A stretch of 6,403 nucleotides of DNA from Candidatus Thorarchaeota archaeon SMTZ1-83 (GCA_001563325.1 LRSK01000181.1:1-6403); one strand, 5' to 3'; shown: positions 1 to 6,403, counted from the stretch's first letter. Translations and numbers: made by a program. Notes: generated by a model from the letters alone, not told the origin.

Positions 1-309
1 TCCATCAGACGTCTTCCCTTTCAGAAACTTGGGACGAGGGACAGCTCGAATCTCAACACCATTGTAATTCCATAACTCAGGACTTTCTGTTGGCTTGAGT
101 AATTGAGAACCAAATCGCTTAGCCATCTTTCCTCTGCGTATAGGTATTCCGCAAGGCCGTCCATTTGGCAGAACAAAGTATCTACCGCCTACAGGACCGG
201 CCCCTCCTTTTCTACCCGAAGATTCATTCTCGGGGAGTGTAGCACCTTCAGTGAGAAGGCGGATTTTAAGGCGGAGAAGATCTTCGACGTCCATTTTGCT
301 CTTGTTCAC
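1..309 (-). CDS. N-terminal fragment of a probable radical SAM family protein (partial)
   Basis: An open frame of 103 codons runs from a GTG at 307-309 to the window edge without a stop. A second possible start is the ATG at 292-294; neither has a strong ribosome site (AAGG at 321-324 is 11 nt before the GTG). The product begins with a charged helix-like stretch (MDVEDLLRLKIRLLTEGA), then GRKGGAGPVGGRYFVLPNG with GGAGP at residues 35-39, and later VPRPKFLKGKTSDG (90-103). The GGAGP block after an 'LL..G..L' helix and the PRPKF...TSDG block recall the leader region of archaeal and actinobacterial radical SAM proteins related to the MSMEG_0568 group. The CxxxCxxC cluster that would prove this lies beyond the edge. 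It follows the Fe-S protein by 24 bp on the same strand, so it is probably cotranscribed. That it is a gene is likely; the family is a recollection-based guess. Confidence 0.55.
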   Translation of the reverse strand, partial: MNKSKMDVEDLLRLKIRLLTEGATLPENESSGRKGGAGPVGGRYFVLPNGRPCGIPIRRGKMAKRFGSQLLKPTESPELWNYNGVEIRAVPRPKFLKGKTSDG

Positions 310-333
310 TGTAGAAAGCGCCTTAATCTGTTT

Positions 334-1452
334 TCACTTGTGTACCTTGTCACCATCTAAAGCCATCAAAACGAACTCTGGAAGGTCTATGACTCTCATC
401 TCATCACTCGACTGAGCTTCCAGCAGATTCTTACAAAAAGGACATGCAGTCACAATGACATCGGCAGCTATCTCCCTAGCTTGACGAACGCGTTCAGCTC
501 CAATCAACTTGGCTTTCTCTGGCCATAGTAGTCTCATTCCTGCACCATTACCACAGCACATGGCATTTTCGGCATGACGCTCCATTTCAACAATTTCTCT
601 ACCTGTGACTGCACGTATCACGTTGCGAGGCGCATCATAGACGCCCATATGTCTACCCAAATGACATGGGTCATGGTAAGTGACATTCCCTTCAATTTTC
701 GCAGTCTTCAATTGATTAATCCGAACGTGCAAAAACTCGCTGAGATGTTTGACTGGCACCTCGAGTTTCAGTCCATGTGATGCATAGTCGTTTTTCAGAA
801 CTCGAAAGCAGCCCGGACAAGTTGTGACAATTTCTTCAACATCAAGTGAGTTCAGGACTTCTACATTATGACGCGCTTGTTCGAGACCTTCATCAATAAA
901 ACCCGTTCTTAGCAGTGGGGAGCCGCAACACCACTCATCAGGTAGCACTACATCCAAAGCCAATGAAGATAGGAGTTTGACAGTACTCTCCAGAATAGCC
1001 TTCTCTCTGTATGCTGAAGTGCATCCAGTGAAGTAGGCAATCCTCTTTCCATTGGTCGAAGGAACATGAGCCCAACTGCTCCTTTCACTGTGAGGCTCGC
1101 CAAATGGGTTATGATGTTCAATCACATTCGCTACCATTGAATTCAGGCCAACGGGATGCTTCCCATCCTGAACAATCCTAGTTCGATGTTGCTCCACTAT
1201 CTCTGCTATGTCAATCTCAGGTAGACACCAAGTTAAGCAATGTGCGCATTCCAGACATTGGTACAGGACCTCAATTGCTCTTTCATCCAATTTTCTAGTT
1301 CCAATGATTTCTTGATGGATTAATAGAGCCCGTCCATGAGGTGTTGGCGAGTCGGACCGCCATGCAAAGAAAGTGGGGCAAACGTGTCTGCACATTTTTG
1401 GGCAAGCGCTACACATCCGAACCAGACTTGGAATCACTTCTGGCTCAATCAC
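334..1452 (-). CDS. Fe-S oxidoreductase with two 4Fe-4S clusters and two CCG domains (GlcF/HdrD-like)
   Basis: Probable electron-accepting partner of the FAD oxidase encoded just upstream, as GlcF is for GlcD. It has 372 residues. The N-terminal part carries two cysteine clusters: Cys14, 17, 21, 25 with the slightly wider spacing CxxCxxxCxxxCP, and Cys66, 69, 72, 76 with CxxCxxCxxxC. Two CCG domains follow: Cys144, Cys175-Cys176, Cys212/215 (CPGC), then Cys263 (HDPCH), Cys299-Cys300 (CCGNGAG) and Cys337/340 (CPFC). All ligands for two noncubane clusters are present. No transmembrane segment is seen, so it is cytoplasmic or peripheral. The GTG start overlaps the previous stop by 4 nt, with GGGGG at 1460-1464 as a possible ribosome site 7 nt away. 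It shares the architecture of the GlpC-like protein of this operon but is clearly diverged from it. The partner and final acceptor are inferred from position. Confidence 0.83.
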   Translation of the reverse strand: MIEPEVIPSLVRMCSACPKMCRHVCPTFFAWRSDSPTPHGRALLIHQEIIGTRKLDERAIEVLYQCLECAHCLTWCLPEIDIAEIVEQHRTRIVQDGKHPVGLNSMVANVIEHHNPFGEPHSERSSWAHVPSTNGKRIAYFTGCTSAYREKAILESTVKLLSSLALDVVLPDEWCCGSPLLRTGFIDEGLEQARHNVEVLNSLDVEEIVTTCPGCFRVLKNDYASHGLKLEVPVKHLSEFLHVRINQLKTAKIEGNVTYHDPCHLGRHMGVYDAPRNVIRAVTGREIVEMERHAENAMCCGNGAGMRLLWPEKAKLIGAERVRQAREIAADVIVTACPFCKNLLEAQSSDEMRVIDLPEFVLMALDGDKVHK

Positions 1453-1688
1453 TTTCGTACCCCCAATCCGAGCTTTCCTGGATTCATTATCCCATTAGGA
1501 TCAAGTACCTTCTTGATACGCTTTAGGACATCAAAAGCTGATCCCATCTCGCCTTCGGTATAGGTCGTTCTCGACAAACCCACTCCATGCTGATGACTCA
1601 TAGTACCACCCTCTCTAAGACATGCAGCTACGCCATCATCCCATATTCTTCGATAGGTGGCCCAAGCATTCTTCGATAGGTGGCCCAA
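1449..1688 (-). pseudogene. Displaced C-terminal segment of the AGPS-like FAD oxidase
   Basis: Continuation of the upstream oxidase in another frame. True homologous sequence begins right after the repeated AWATYRR: IWDDGVAACLREGG, then SHQHGVG and LDPNGIMNPGKLGLG. This is the end of the FAD-oxidase_C domain, where the HxHGxG motif lines the active site and NPGKL is the family's usual terminus. The apparent start at 1688 is a TTG within the duplicated unit, without a ribosome site, so independent translation is unlikely. Deleting one 23-bp copy joins this segment to the upstream part with no lost or extra residue. The TGA stop overlaps the GTG of the next gene by the shared GTGA. The label pseudogene applies only if the duplication is real; if it is an assembly error the gene is intact at 1449-2896. 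Confidence 0.8.
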
Positions 1689-2896
1689 GCGGTTTCAGCA
1701 TTAGGCTGATTTGTGTAGAAGATCATGTAGATGCTACCGCCATTTTGATACATATGGGAAAAGTGGGACAATACAATCGCATCATGTGCTTCCATCGCAG
1801 CCTTCATCGCATGGTAGACATTCTCTAATTTGTCATAGGTTGCCACAATGTCAATTGTGTCACCTATTGCGTATCCAGACGTGGTGAAACTGCTTGGATA
1901 GTACATATCATATCTGTGTTCCCACCACCTCTTTGAAGGTCCCTCACCGTAGTCTTTGGCTCCGTTTGATAGACATATCTCTACAGATTTCGCTTCCGCC
2001 AGATCATTTTCAGCAGGAGTGCCATCAAATCCCAGCATCAACATACAATCACCATCATCAACATCAAAATGATTTGCAACGAACATTGCGGTGTCAACTG
2101 GATCGTAGAGGCGAACCAGCGATGGAGTCGTGTGTCGGAAGATTTGTCTAATTGCTACAAGTCCGCTATGCACATCTCGAAACGCCATACTTCTGAATCG
2201 GCGCTCCTCTGGTATTGGAAACATGCGTAGGGTCGCTTCTGTAATGACACCGAGAGTGCCCTCGGAACCGATAAAGAGCTGCCTTAAATCAGGTCCAACA
2301 GAATGCCTCGGAACAGCTTTTGTGCGGATCACATTGCCATCAGCCAATACAACCTCAAGTCCGAGAGTCAAGTCCTCAATCTTTCCATACAGGGATGAGA
2401 GTGATCCTCCCGATCGTGTCGCAATAAAACCTCCGACGTTTGATGCTCTGAGGGACGTTGGAGTATGTCCCATTGTATAGCCATGGCGATTTACAGCTTC
2501 TTCTAAATCAATTCCAACGACACCAGATTGTACTGTGACCAAGAGAGATTCATGGTCGATGCTGAGAATCTTGTCCATTCGTTTTAAATCGAGCTGCATC
2601 CCCCCATATATTGGAAGGGTTCCACCACACGTACCTGCTCCACCTCCCACAGGAGTAACTGGAATCTTCATCTTATTTGCTATCATCAGCACTTGAGAAA
2701 CTTCCTCAGTGGATACAGGAAAGACGATTAAATCTGCAAGCGGTAGAGCTTCGCCAGCACGAATCTTAGCTTCACTAAGGGGCCACGCATCATGAGCATT
2801 AAGAATTGCATCAGTTGCCTGAGTTGTAACGTTATCATTTCCTACAATAGAGTCTATCCGCTTCACGAGCTTAGTCTTAACCTTGGAGTCCAACAT
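1628..2896 (-). CDS. FAD-linked oxidase, AGPS/GlcD-like, frameshifted before its C-terminal active-site segment
   Basis: Flavoenzyme of the vanillyl-alcohol-oxidase/GlcD superfamily (FAD_binding_4 then FAD-oxidase_C). As it stands the frame gives 422 residues; the last 13 are out-of-frame sequence created by a 23-bp tandem duplication. The FAD loop is PVGGGAGTCGG at 82-92, followed by a PTSLRASNVGGFIATRSGG stretch, YGKIEDL (170-176) and GSEGTLGVITEA (from 210). These blocks, the VGPDLRQLFIGSEG run and the later LSHFSHMY (376-383) resemble alkylglycerone-phosphate synthase more than glycolate or D-lactate oxidases. The rest of the protein, with the HxHGxG motif, is in another frame at 1449-1667; joined, the product is 474 residues, typical for prokaryotic members. 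Known AGPS swaps the acyl chain of acyl-DHAP for a fatty alcohol; other relatives oxidise 2-hydroxy acids. Flavin binding and fold are confident, the substrate is not. The preceding gene ends 7 bp upstream. Confidence 0.8.
   Translation of the reverse strand: MLDSKVKTKLVKRIDSIVGNDNVTTQATDAILNAHDAWPLSEAKIRAGEALPLADLIVFPVSTEEVSQVLMIANKMKIPVTPVGGGAGTCGGTLPIYGGMQLDLKRMDKILSIDHESLLVTVQSGVVGIDLEEAVNRHGYTMGHTPTSLRASNVGGFIATRSGGSLSSLYGKIEDLTLGLEVVLADGNVIRTKAVPRHSVGPDLRQLFIGSEGTLGVITEATLRMFPIPEERRFRSMAFRDVHSGLVAIRQIFRHTTPSLVRLYDPVDTAMFVANHFDVDDGDCMLMLGFDGTPAENDLAEAKSVEICLSNGAKDYGEGPSKRWWEHRYDMYYPSSFTTSGYAIGDTIDIVATYDKLENVYHAMKAAMEAHDAIVLSHFSHMYQNGGSIYMIFYTNQPNAETAWATYRRMLGPPIEEYGMMA
1645..1690. repeat. 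Perfect 23-bp tandem duplication
   Basis: Positions 1645-1667 and 1668-1690 are identical and directly adjacent; identity does not extend on either side. Each unit, read on the minus strand, starts GCTTGGGCCACC and encodes AWATYRR. Because 23 is not a multiple of three, the second copy shifts the frame of the AGPS-like oxidase and produces a TAG stop at 1628-1630. Confidence 0.97.
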
Positions 2897-2899
2897 TAA

Positions 2900-2905
2900 C
2901 CCCTC
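2900..2905 (-). promoter_or_regulatory. Ribosome binding site that decides the start of the AGPS-like oxidase
   Basis: GAGGGG on the minus strand overlaps the TGA stop of the preceding gene and sits 3 nt (5 nt from GAGG) before the ATG at 2894-2896. This favours that ATG over the ATG at 2927-2929, which would extend the product by 11 residues and overlap the upstream gene. Confidence 0.55.
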
Positions 2906-4139
2906 ACTTTTTAGGCAGTCTCTTTGCAATGAAGACCATGAGGTCGTCTACCTCAACCGAACTTCCGCTTCTGAACAAGTTGGCCTCAATCTGTGCAGTA
3001 CAGAGAGGGCATGGTGCCAATATTCTGTCTGCTCCCGTCTTGTTAATCGCAACCAAATTCTCTTGAACAACTGCATTTGCTACATCCTTTGAATGATATG
3101 CTACCAAACCTCCGCCTCCGCAGCATGAGTCTTCGGCTTCTGATATGACAATCTTTACACCGCTAATAGCTTTGAGAATTTCGATTGCATCCTCCATTGT
3201 TCGACGAGATGTGTGCCTAATGAGATGACAAGGATCATGTACAGTCACTGTGACATCACTAAATTCGCTTGTAGAACCAAGAGCCTCACTTATTTGAACA
3301 AGTCCAACCTCTTCAACAAGGTACTCGACCATGTGATAGATTGGAATATCCCAATTGTCACGTTGGCTGATTTTGGAGAGCATGGATGTACAGCCTGCAC
3401 AGGTTGTCACGACTTTCTTGATTCCGAGCGCTTCGACTTTCCCCTTGAGTAACGCGGAGAGTTTCCGAGAGGTTTCATCATCACCCATGAGTTCGGATGG
3501 CAAGCCACAACAGCTCATTTCATCGATTAATGTAAAGTCAACGTCAAAGTAGCTGAGAACAACCTTTGCTGCCTCTCGTACCTCTTGAGCTAGCTCTTCA
3601 GCTTGACAGCCAGGATAGAATAAGACCTCGGCTCCTGTTTTGATAATGTCCTCTATGTAGGGAATTCCTAAGCGTTCAAGCCGCACATCACGACTCTCCA
3701 CCTTCTCTTCAGGATCCTCCCATGGCTCGAACGCCAAATTGTATTTCGTAATGATTTCCCTGACAACATGGAGTCCTTTTGGAACTAAGTCAGGACGATG
3801 CTTGAAGATTCTTGCTCTTACAAGATTGACAACTTCTGGAATATTGACATTCTTTGGACAGACTTCTCTGCAAGTCCCACAACCTGTGCACAGATACACC
3901 TTATCCGCTGTGGACCAGAACTCCGGAGGAGAACGACTGAGTTCTACAGCTATACTTCTTGGTCCTGTGAAGCGATCAACTCCAATTGCAGCGACAACAG
4001 GACAATGGTTGATACAGAGACCACAGTTGATGCAATCTTCGACTGAATGAACAATTTCAATCTCATCCTTGCGATAAGGTGTGATACGTTCGTCCTTGAG
4101 GGTATGCTTCACGAACTCAAATGCCTCTTCTTCTGTCAC
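2904..4139 (-). CDS. glpC: GlpC-like Fe-S protein with two 4Fe-4S clusters and two CCG domains
   Basis: Probable electron-transfer subunit of the GlpABC complex, taking electrons from the flavin subunits toward a quinone or another carrier. It is 411 residues with a GTG start directly after the glpB stop. The N-terminal ferredoxin-like part binds two [4Fe-4S] clusters: Cys36, 39, 42, 46 and Cys84, 87, 90, 94, each closing with CP. Two cysteine-rich CCG domains follow. The first has Cys178, Cys210-Cys211 and Cys247/250 (CAGC); the second has Cys304 in HDPCH, Cys339-Cys340 in SCCGGGG and Cys377/380 (CPLC). Both hold the full C...CC...CxxC set that binds noncubane clusters in HdrB/HdrD. No membrane segment is visible. 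The fold is shared by GlpC, GlcF, LutA and HdrD; position straight after glpA-glpB is the main reason for calling it GlpC. An HdrD-like role is the alternative name for the same architecture. Confidence 0.85.
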   Translation of the reverse strand: MTEEEAFEFVKHTLKDERITPYRKDEIEIVHSVEDCINCGLCINHCPVVAAIGVDRFTGPRSIAVELSRSPPEFWSTADKVYLCTGCGTCREVCPKNVNIPEVVNLVRARIFKHRPDLVPKGLHVVREIITKYNLAFEPWEDPEEKVESRDVRLERLGIPYIEDIIKTGAEVLFYPGCQAEELAQEVREAAKVVLSYFDVDFTLIDEMSCCGLPSELMGDDETSRKLSALLKGKVEALGIKKVVTTCAGCTSMLSKISQRDNWDIPIYHMVEYLVEEVGLVQISEALGSTSEFSDVTVTVHDPCHLIRHTSRRTMEDAIEILKAISGVKIVISEAEDSCCGGGGLVAYHSKDVANAVVQENLVAINKTGADRILAPCPLCTAQIEANLFRSGSSVEVDDLMVFIAKRLPKK

Positions 4140-5537
4140 CTAACTCGCCTCCCTTACCATTTTCACTGCATTTCGACCTGCAGCAAAACCTGTGTTCAGG
4201 GCAACACCTAATCCGCTCTTTTCCATTGAGTAGTTGTATTTAGCCAGAATCGACCCAGCACAATAGAGATTCCTAGCATGTTCAATACCGTCGGCATCTA
4301 TTGGTCGGAAATCCATATCAACAGCCAAACCAGCAGCAAAAAGGGCATGACCATCTGGAGAAAGCGAGTAAACGTTTGTATGGTTTGCAGGACGTACATC
4401 CTCCGCCGAGTAAAGACTAGAAGTTACTGGCATTAGATTGAACACAGTTTCTCTGATGCCAGTCTCGTCAGCTTCTAGTCCGCCTCCTATAAATTTCCCG
4501 GGAGCAAGTATGATTGTCTTGGGAGAGATGGTCACTTCTCGACGAGGGCTCTGGGCGACGACGCTCTCAACCATATCATTCTTGATAGTGGCTGATTTAG
4601 CTTGATGTCCAATGAGAAGTGTTCCTCCAGCTTTTTTGAATACTCTATCCATCGCTCTTTGAAGCCTGAATCCTGGGACAGAAGGAGGTAGCGAAATCAG
4701 CTCAAACACCTCTACTCCGAGCTCCTTCTGTATCTGAGCCTGATTCTGTGATGCCTGTTCAATGCCAAGAACTGGCGGGACTGCAACATGAGTGGCACCT
4801 AGCTTGTCCACGTGTGCTTTTAGGGCAGAAGTAAGATGATCTACAGATCCTTCATGGTCAAAGTGCCTAGCGAGTTCTATTGATGAAATGTTATATGGCT
4901 TCCCGAATGGGGAAATTTCCACCTCGCAGTGCCCTATCTTATGGGGAAACTCACCAGTGCGTAGCTGGCTCTCAAGATATGCTCTCATGGCTGACTGCGC
5001 ATCAAACTCCGAATGCCCAGAAAAGCCCGCGAAGATGAGTACATTATCGGGGTGGGCTTTCAGAGTATCAGACCACATTGTTTCTTGAAGCAGGCATGTT
5101 GGTTTTGTAGTTCCTAAAGCCGTTATTGGAAATATATTCCTGTCAAGATCACCAACAAGCGCGGCGCATGATCCAGCTAATCGCTCCTTCAACCAAGATA
5201 TCGATTCACTCACATGAGCAATCACATATTCAATTGACTCGTTATCTTCCGCTTTCAGTCCAATTATTCCGTACGGGTGAAACGGATATAGACTCAGGAT
5301 TGCACGTAGTCCATCAATAGGGGTTTTGAAAGGCAGTTCAATCTCCGGGAAATACTCCTTGAGGGCAAGACCCTCAGGTGGATATCCTATGATATCTATA
5401 GCACCAGATGAATACGCGGTGGCACTCTGACCGGTTCTCATCACTAGAGCTTCAAGACCATTCTCAGCTGCAATTGTACCCGCCACAATGCCAGCCATCC
5501 CGCCACCTATGACTAAGACATCTGGAGTGGTATTCAT
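4140..5537 (-). CDS. glpB: Anaerobic glycerol-3-phosphate dehydrogenase subunit B
   Basis: Flavoprotein subunit of the anaerobic glycerol-3-phosphate dehydrogenase, thought to pass electrons from GlpA to the Fe-S subunit GlpC. It is 465 residues, somewhat longer than the roughly 420 of the E. coli protein. The N-terminal dinucleotide-binding fold shows VIGGGMAGI at residues 9-17, followed by the GlpB-typical GQSATAYSSGAIDII segment (36-50). Further family blocks are PPSVPGFRLQ (284-293), an APGKFIGGGLEADETGIRE stretch (345-363) and a C-terminal Gly-rich flavin-binding end (CAGSI at 426-430, SGLGVALNTGFAAGRNA at 441-457). No signal peptide or membrane segment is seen. The ATG start abuts the glpA stop and has a strong ribosome site; the TAG stop abuts the GTG of the next gene. 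The order glpA-glpB-glpC matches the canonical operon. Identity is confident; the extra ~45 residues are spread through the middle and not assigned. Confidence 0.92.
   Translation of the reverse strand: MNTTPDVLVIGGGMAGIVAGTIAAENGLEALVMRTGQSATAYSSGAIDIIGYPPEGLALKEYFPEIELPFKTPIDGLRAILSLYPFHPYGIIGLKAEDNESIEYVIAHVSESISWLKERLAGSCAALVGDLDRNIFPITALGTTKPTCLLQETMWSDTLKAHPDNVLIFAGFSGHSEFDAQSAMRAYLESQLRTGEFPHKIGHCEVEISPFGKPYNISSIELARHFDHEGSVDHLTSALKAHVDKLGATHVAVPPVLGIEQASQNQAQIQKELGVEVFELISLPPSVPGFRLQRAMDRVFKKAGGTLLIGHQAKSATIKNDMVESVVAQSPRREVTISPKTIILAPGKFIGGGLEADETGIRETVFNLMPVTSSLYSAEDVRPANHTNVYSLSPDGHALFAAGLAVDMDFRPIDADGIEHARNLYCAGSILAKYNYSMEKSGLGVALNTGFAAGRNAVKMVREAS
4143..4152 (-). promoter_or_regulatory. 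Ribosome binding site for the glpC-like gene inside the end of glpB
   Basis: GGAGGCGAGT is read on the minus strand, with GGAGG at 4148-4152 and 8 nt to the GTG at 4137-4139. It lies in the last Glu-Ala-Ser codons of glpB. It supports the GTG start and nearly copies the site used for glpB. Confidence 0.75.
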
Positions 5538-6403
5538 CTAGCTCGCCTCCTCCCAAGGTTTTGGATCGTATTCGGTTTCTATCTGGTCAAGATTGCCAAC
5601 ACATGCATAGAGTCCTTGTGCAACCTCCTCCTGGGCAAGCTGAACTCCTCTCATCGGAGGCCTAATCCCTTTCCAACGCTCAGCCCGGAAGTCCAATATA
5701 TCCACAAGATAGTCTTCTCCAGTCAAATCGAGTTCATCAGCCAGAATCGCTGCAGCTTTGTATGTGCAAAAGGTTCCTTGACATGGTCCGGTTCCGAGAC
5801 GCACGCGTCGCCTAAGATCATTCAATGTCTGAGGGAACTCGTTCCTTATGGAGTACCGAATCTCAGCCTCAATCACTGGTTCACATGTACATACTGTGGT
5901 TCTCCATTGGGAATGCTCCTTAACAAGGTCGAGAACCTCAATCATCTGGGTTCCACGACGAGCCCTCATCCGCTCCATTGCGTGCTGAGAGAGATTATAG
6001 TCCTTAGCAAGAGTGAGGACATCTACATCAGATTCCATTCCTGGGAGAGGCAATTCCTGGGTGGTACATTTTGCCTCAATATTCAGCTTTTGACAGATTA
6101 GGTCTGTGGCTGCCTCAGCCATATGCCTACACATGACAAGCTTTCCCCCCGTGAAGCTTACCATGCCTGAGATACCATCAGACTCGTGGTCTATCACTTC
6201 ATAGCCTCTTGTCACCTCGCCCTCTGGCACCTTCCAGATAGGCATAAGGGGTCTAACTCCCTCCATTGTACGGATTATGCGAGCCTCTCTTATTGAGGGA
6301 ATTACCCATTCTATGCTTTTCAGTAGGTATTCGATTTCATCATGTGTTGCGACTAGGGTATCAGGATCCTCCCAGGTATCAAGAGCCGTTGTTCCAAGTA
6401 GAG
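5538..6403 (-). CDS. glpA: Anaerobic glycerol-3-phosphate dehydrogenase subunit A, C-terminal part (partial)
   Basis: Oxidises sn-glycerol 3-phosphate to dihydroxyacetone phosphate as the FAD-bearing subunit of GlpABC. The frame stays open to the window edge, so the N-terminal FAD-binding half is missing; 287 codons remain. A start at the internal ATG (6266) is not credible, because the 45 codons upstream continue the family sequence (LLGTT near the edge, then a WEDPDT stretch and EGVRPLMP), which matches the end of the catalytic DAO-type domain. The glycine-rich FTGGKL segment (about residues 84-89 of the fragment) is typical of GlpA/GlpD. The C-terminal part is a BFD-like [2Fe-2S] domain with CxC (fragment residues 171 and 173) and CxxxxC (207 and 212) around an LRRRVRLGTGPCQG segment, a domain found in GlpA but not in aerobic GlpD. 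The stop codon abuts the glpB start and the gene's last codons carry the glpB ribosome site. Identity is secure; the missing half is the main limit. Confidence 0.93.
   Translation of the reverse strand, partial: LLGTTALDTWEDPDTLVATHDEIEYLLKSIEWVIPSIREARIIRTMEGVRPLMPIWKVPEGEVTRGYEVIDHESDGISGMVSFTGGKLVMCRHMAEAATDLICQKLNIEAKCTTQELPLPGMESDVDVLTLAKDYNLSQHAMERMRARRGTQMIEVLDLVKEHSQWRTTVCTCEPVIEAEIRYSIRNEFPQTLNDLRRRVRLGTGPCQGTFCTYKAAAILADELDLTGEDYLVDILDFRAERWKGIRPPMRGVQLAQEEVAQGLYACVGNLDQIETEYDPKPWEEAS
5541..5550 (-). promoter_or_regulatory. Ribosome binding site for glpB inside the end of glpA
   Basis: GGAGGCGAGC is read on the minus strand, with GGAGG at 5546-5550 and 8 nt to the ATG at 5535-5537. 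It lies within the final Glu-Ala-Ser codons of glpA, and the TAG stop directly precedes the ATG. This arrangement supports translational coupling and confirms the glpB start. Confidence 0.75.

Noticed and set aside
103..360. 85-codon open frame on the plus strand near the window start
   Set aside because: It is antisense to the minus-strand partial gene that contains the GGAGP block, spans the junction of two minus-strand genes, and shows no family features.
1628..1690. Programmed ribosomal frameshift joining the two oxidase frames
   Set aside because: There is no slippery heptamer evident, and an exact 23-bp duplication explains the shift; a simple slip would leave extra residues in the conserved domain.
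2130..2480. 116-codon open frame on the plus strand
   Set aside because: Antisense to the conserved FAD-binding region of the oxidase, with no plausible product; a shadow of the real gene.
2894..2929. Upstream ATG at 2929 as start of the oxidase
   Set aside because: It would overlap the preceding gene by 26 bp without a clear ribosome site, whereas the ATG at 2896 has GAGGGG directly before it.
5616..6101. 161-codon open frame on the plus strand
   Set aside because: It lies wholly antisense to well-conserved glpA sequence including its BFD-like Fe-S domain, has no recognisable motif and its composition follows the opposite-strand codons.
1..6403. CRISPR, tRNA/rRNA, insertion sequence, promoter or terminator
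   Set aside because: No spaced repeats, RNA-gene sequences, transposase, or inverted repeats at ends were seen. All gaps between genes are 24 bp or less, leaving no room for an internal promoter outside coding sequence.

Overview
The window is one continuous minus-strand operon-like block with essentially no free intergenic space. Read in the direction of transcription (6403 down to 1) it holds: the C-terminal part of GlpA (cut by the window edge), complete GlpB, a GlpC-like iron-sulfur protein with two CCG domains, an FAD-linked oxidase of the alkylglycerone-phosphate synthase (AGPS)-like branch of the GlcD superfamily, a second two-CCG-domain iron-sulfur protein, and the first ~103 codons of a gene that resembles the N-terminus of a radical SAM family and runs off the other edge. 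Gaps between genes are 0, 0, 7, -4 and 24 bp, which suggests a single transcript. Its promoter and terminator would both lie outside the window.

The first three genes make up an anaerobic-type glycerol-3-phosphate dehydrogenase (GlpABC), which oxidises sn-glycerol 3-phosphate to dihydroxyacetone phosphate (DHAP) and passes electrons along Fe-S clusters. The next two genes look like a second flavoprotein plus Fe-S module, comparable in layout to GlcD/GlcF. The flavoprotein's closest look is to AGPS, an enzyme that itself acts on acyl-DHAP, so both modules may meet at the DHAP/glycerol-phosphate node. The physiological substrate of the second module cannot be fixed from sequence.

The most notable physical feature is a perfect 23-bp tandem duplication (1645-1690) inside the AGPS-like gene. 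It shifts the frame and separates the C-terminal active-site segment (HxHGxG motif). Removing one copy restores a seamless 474-residue protein. It is either a very recent slippage mutation or an assembly/sequencing artefact.

Organism: an anaerobic prokaryote with moderate GC. Heterodisulfide-reductase-type CCG proteins with complete ligand sets, free use of AGA and ATA codons, GTG starts and strong GGAGG ribosome sites fit an uncultivated archaeon, possibly of the Asgard/Thorarchaeota type. This assignment is an inference of low confidence; some bacteria carry similar operons.
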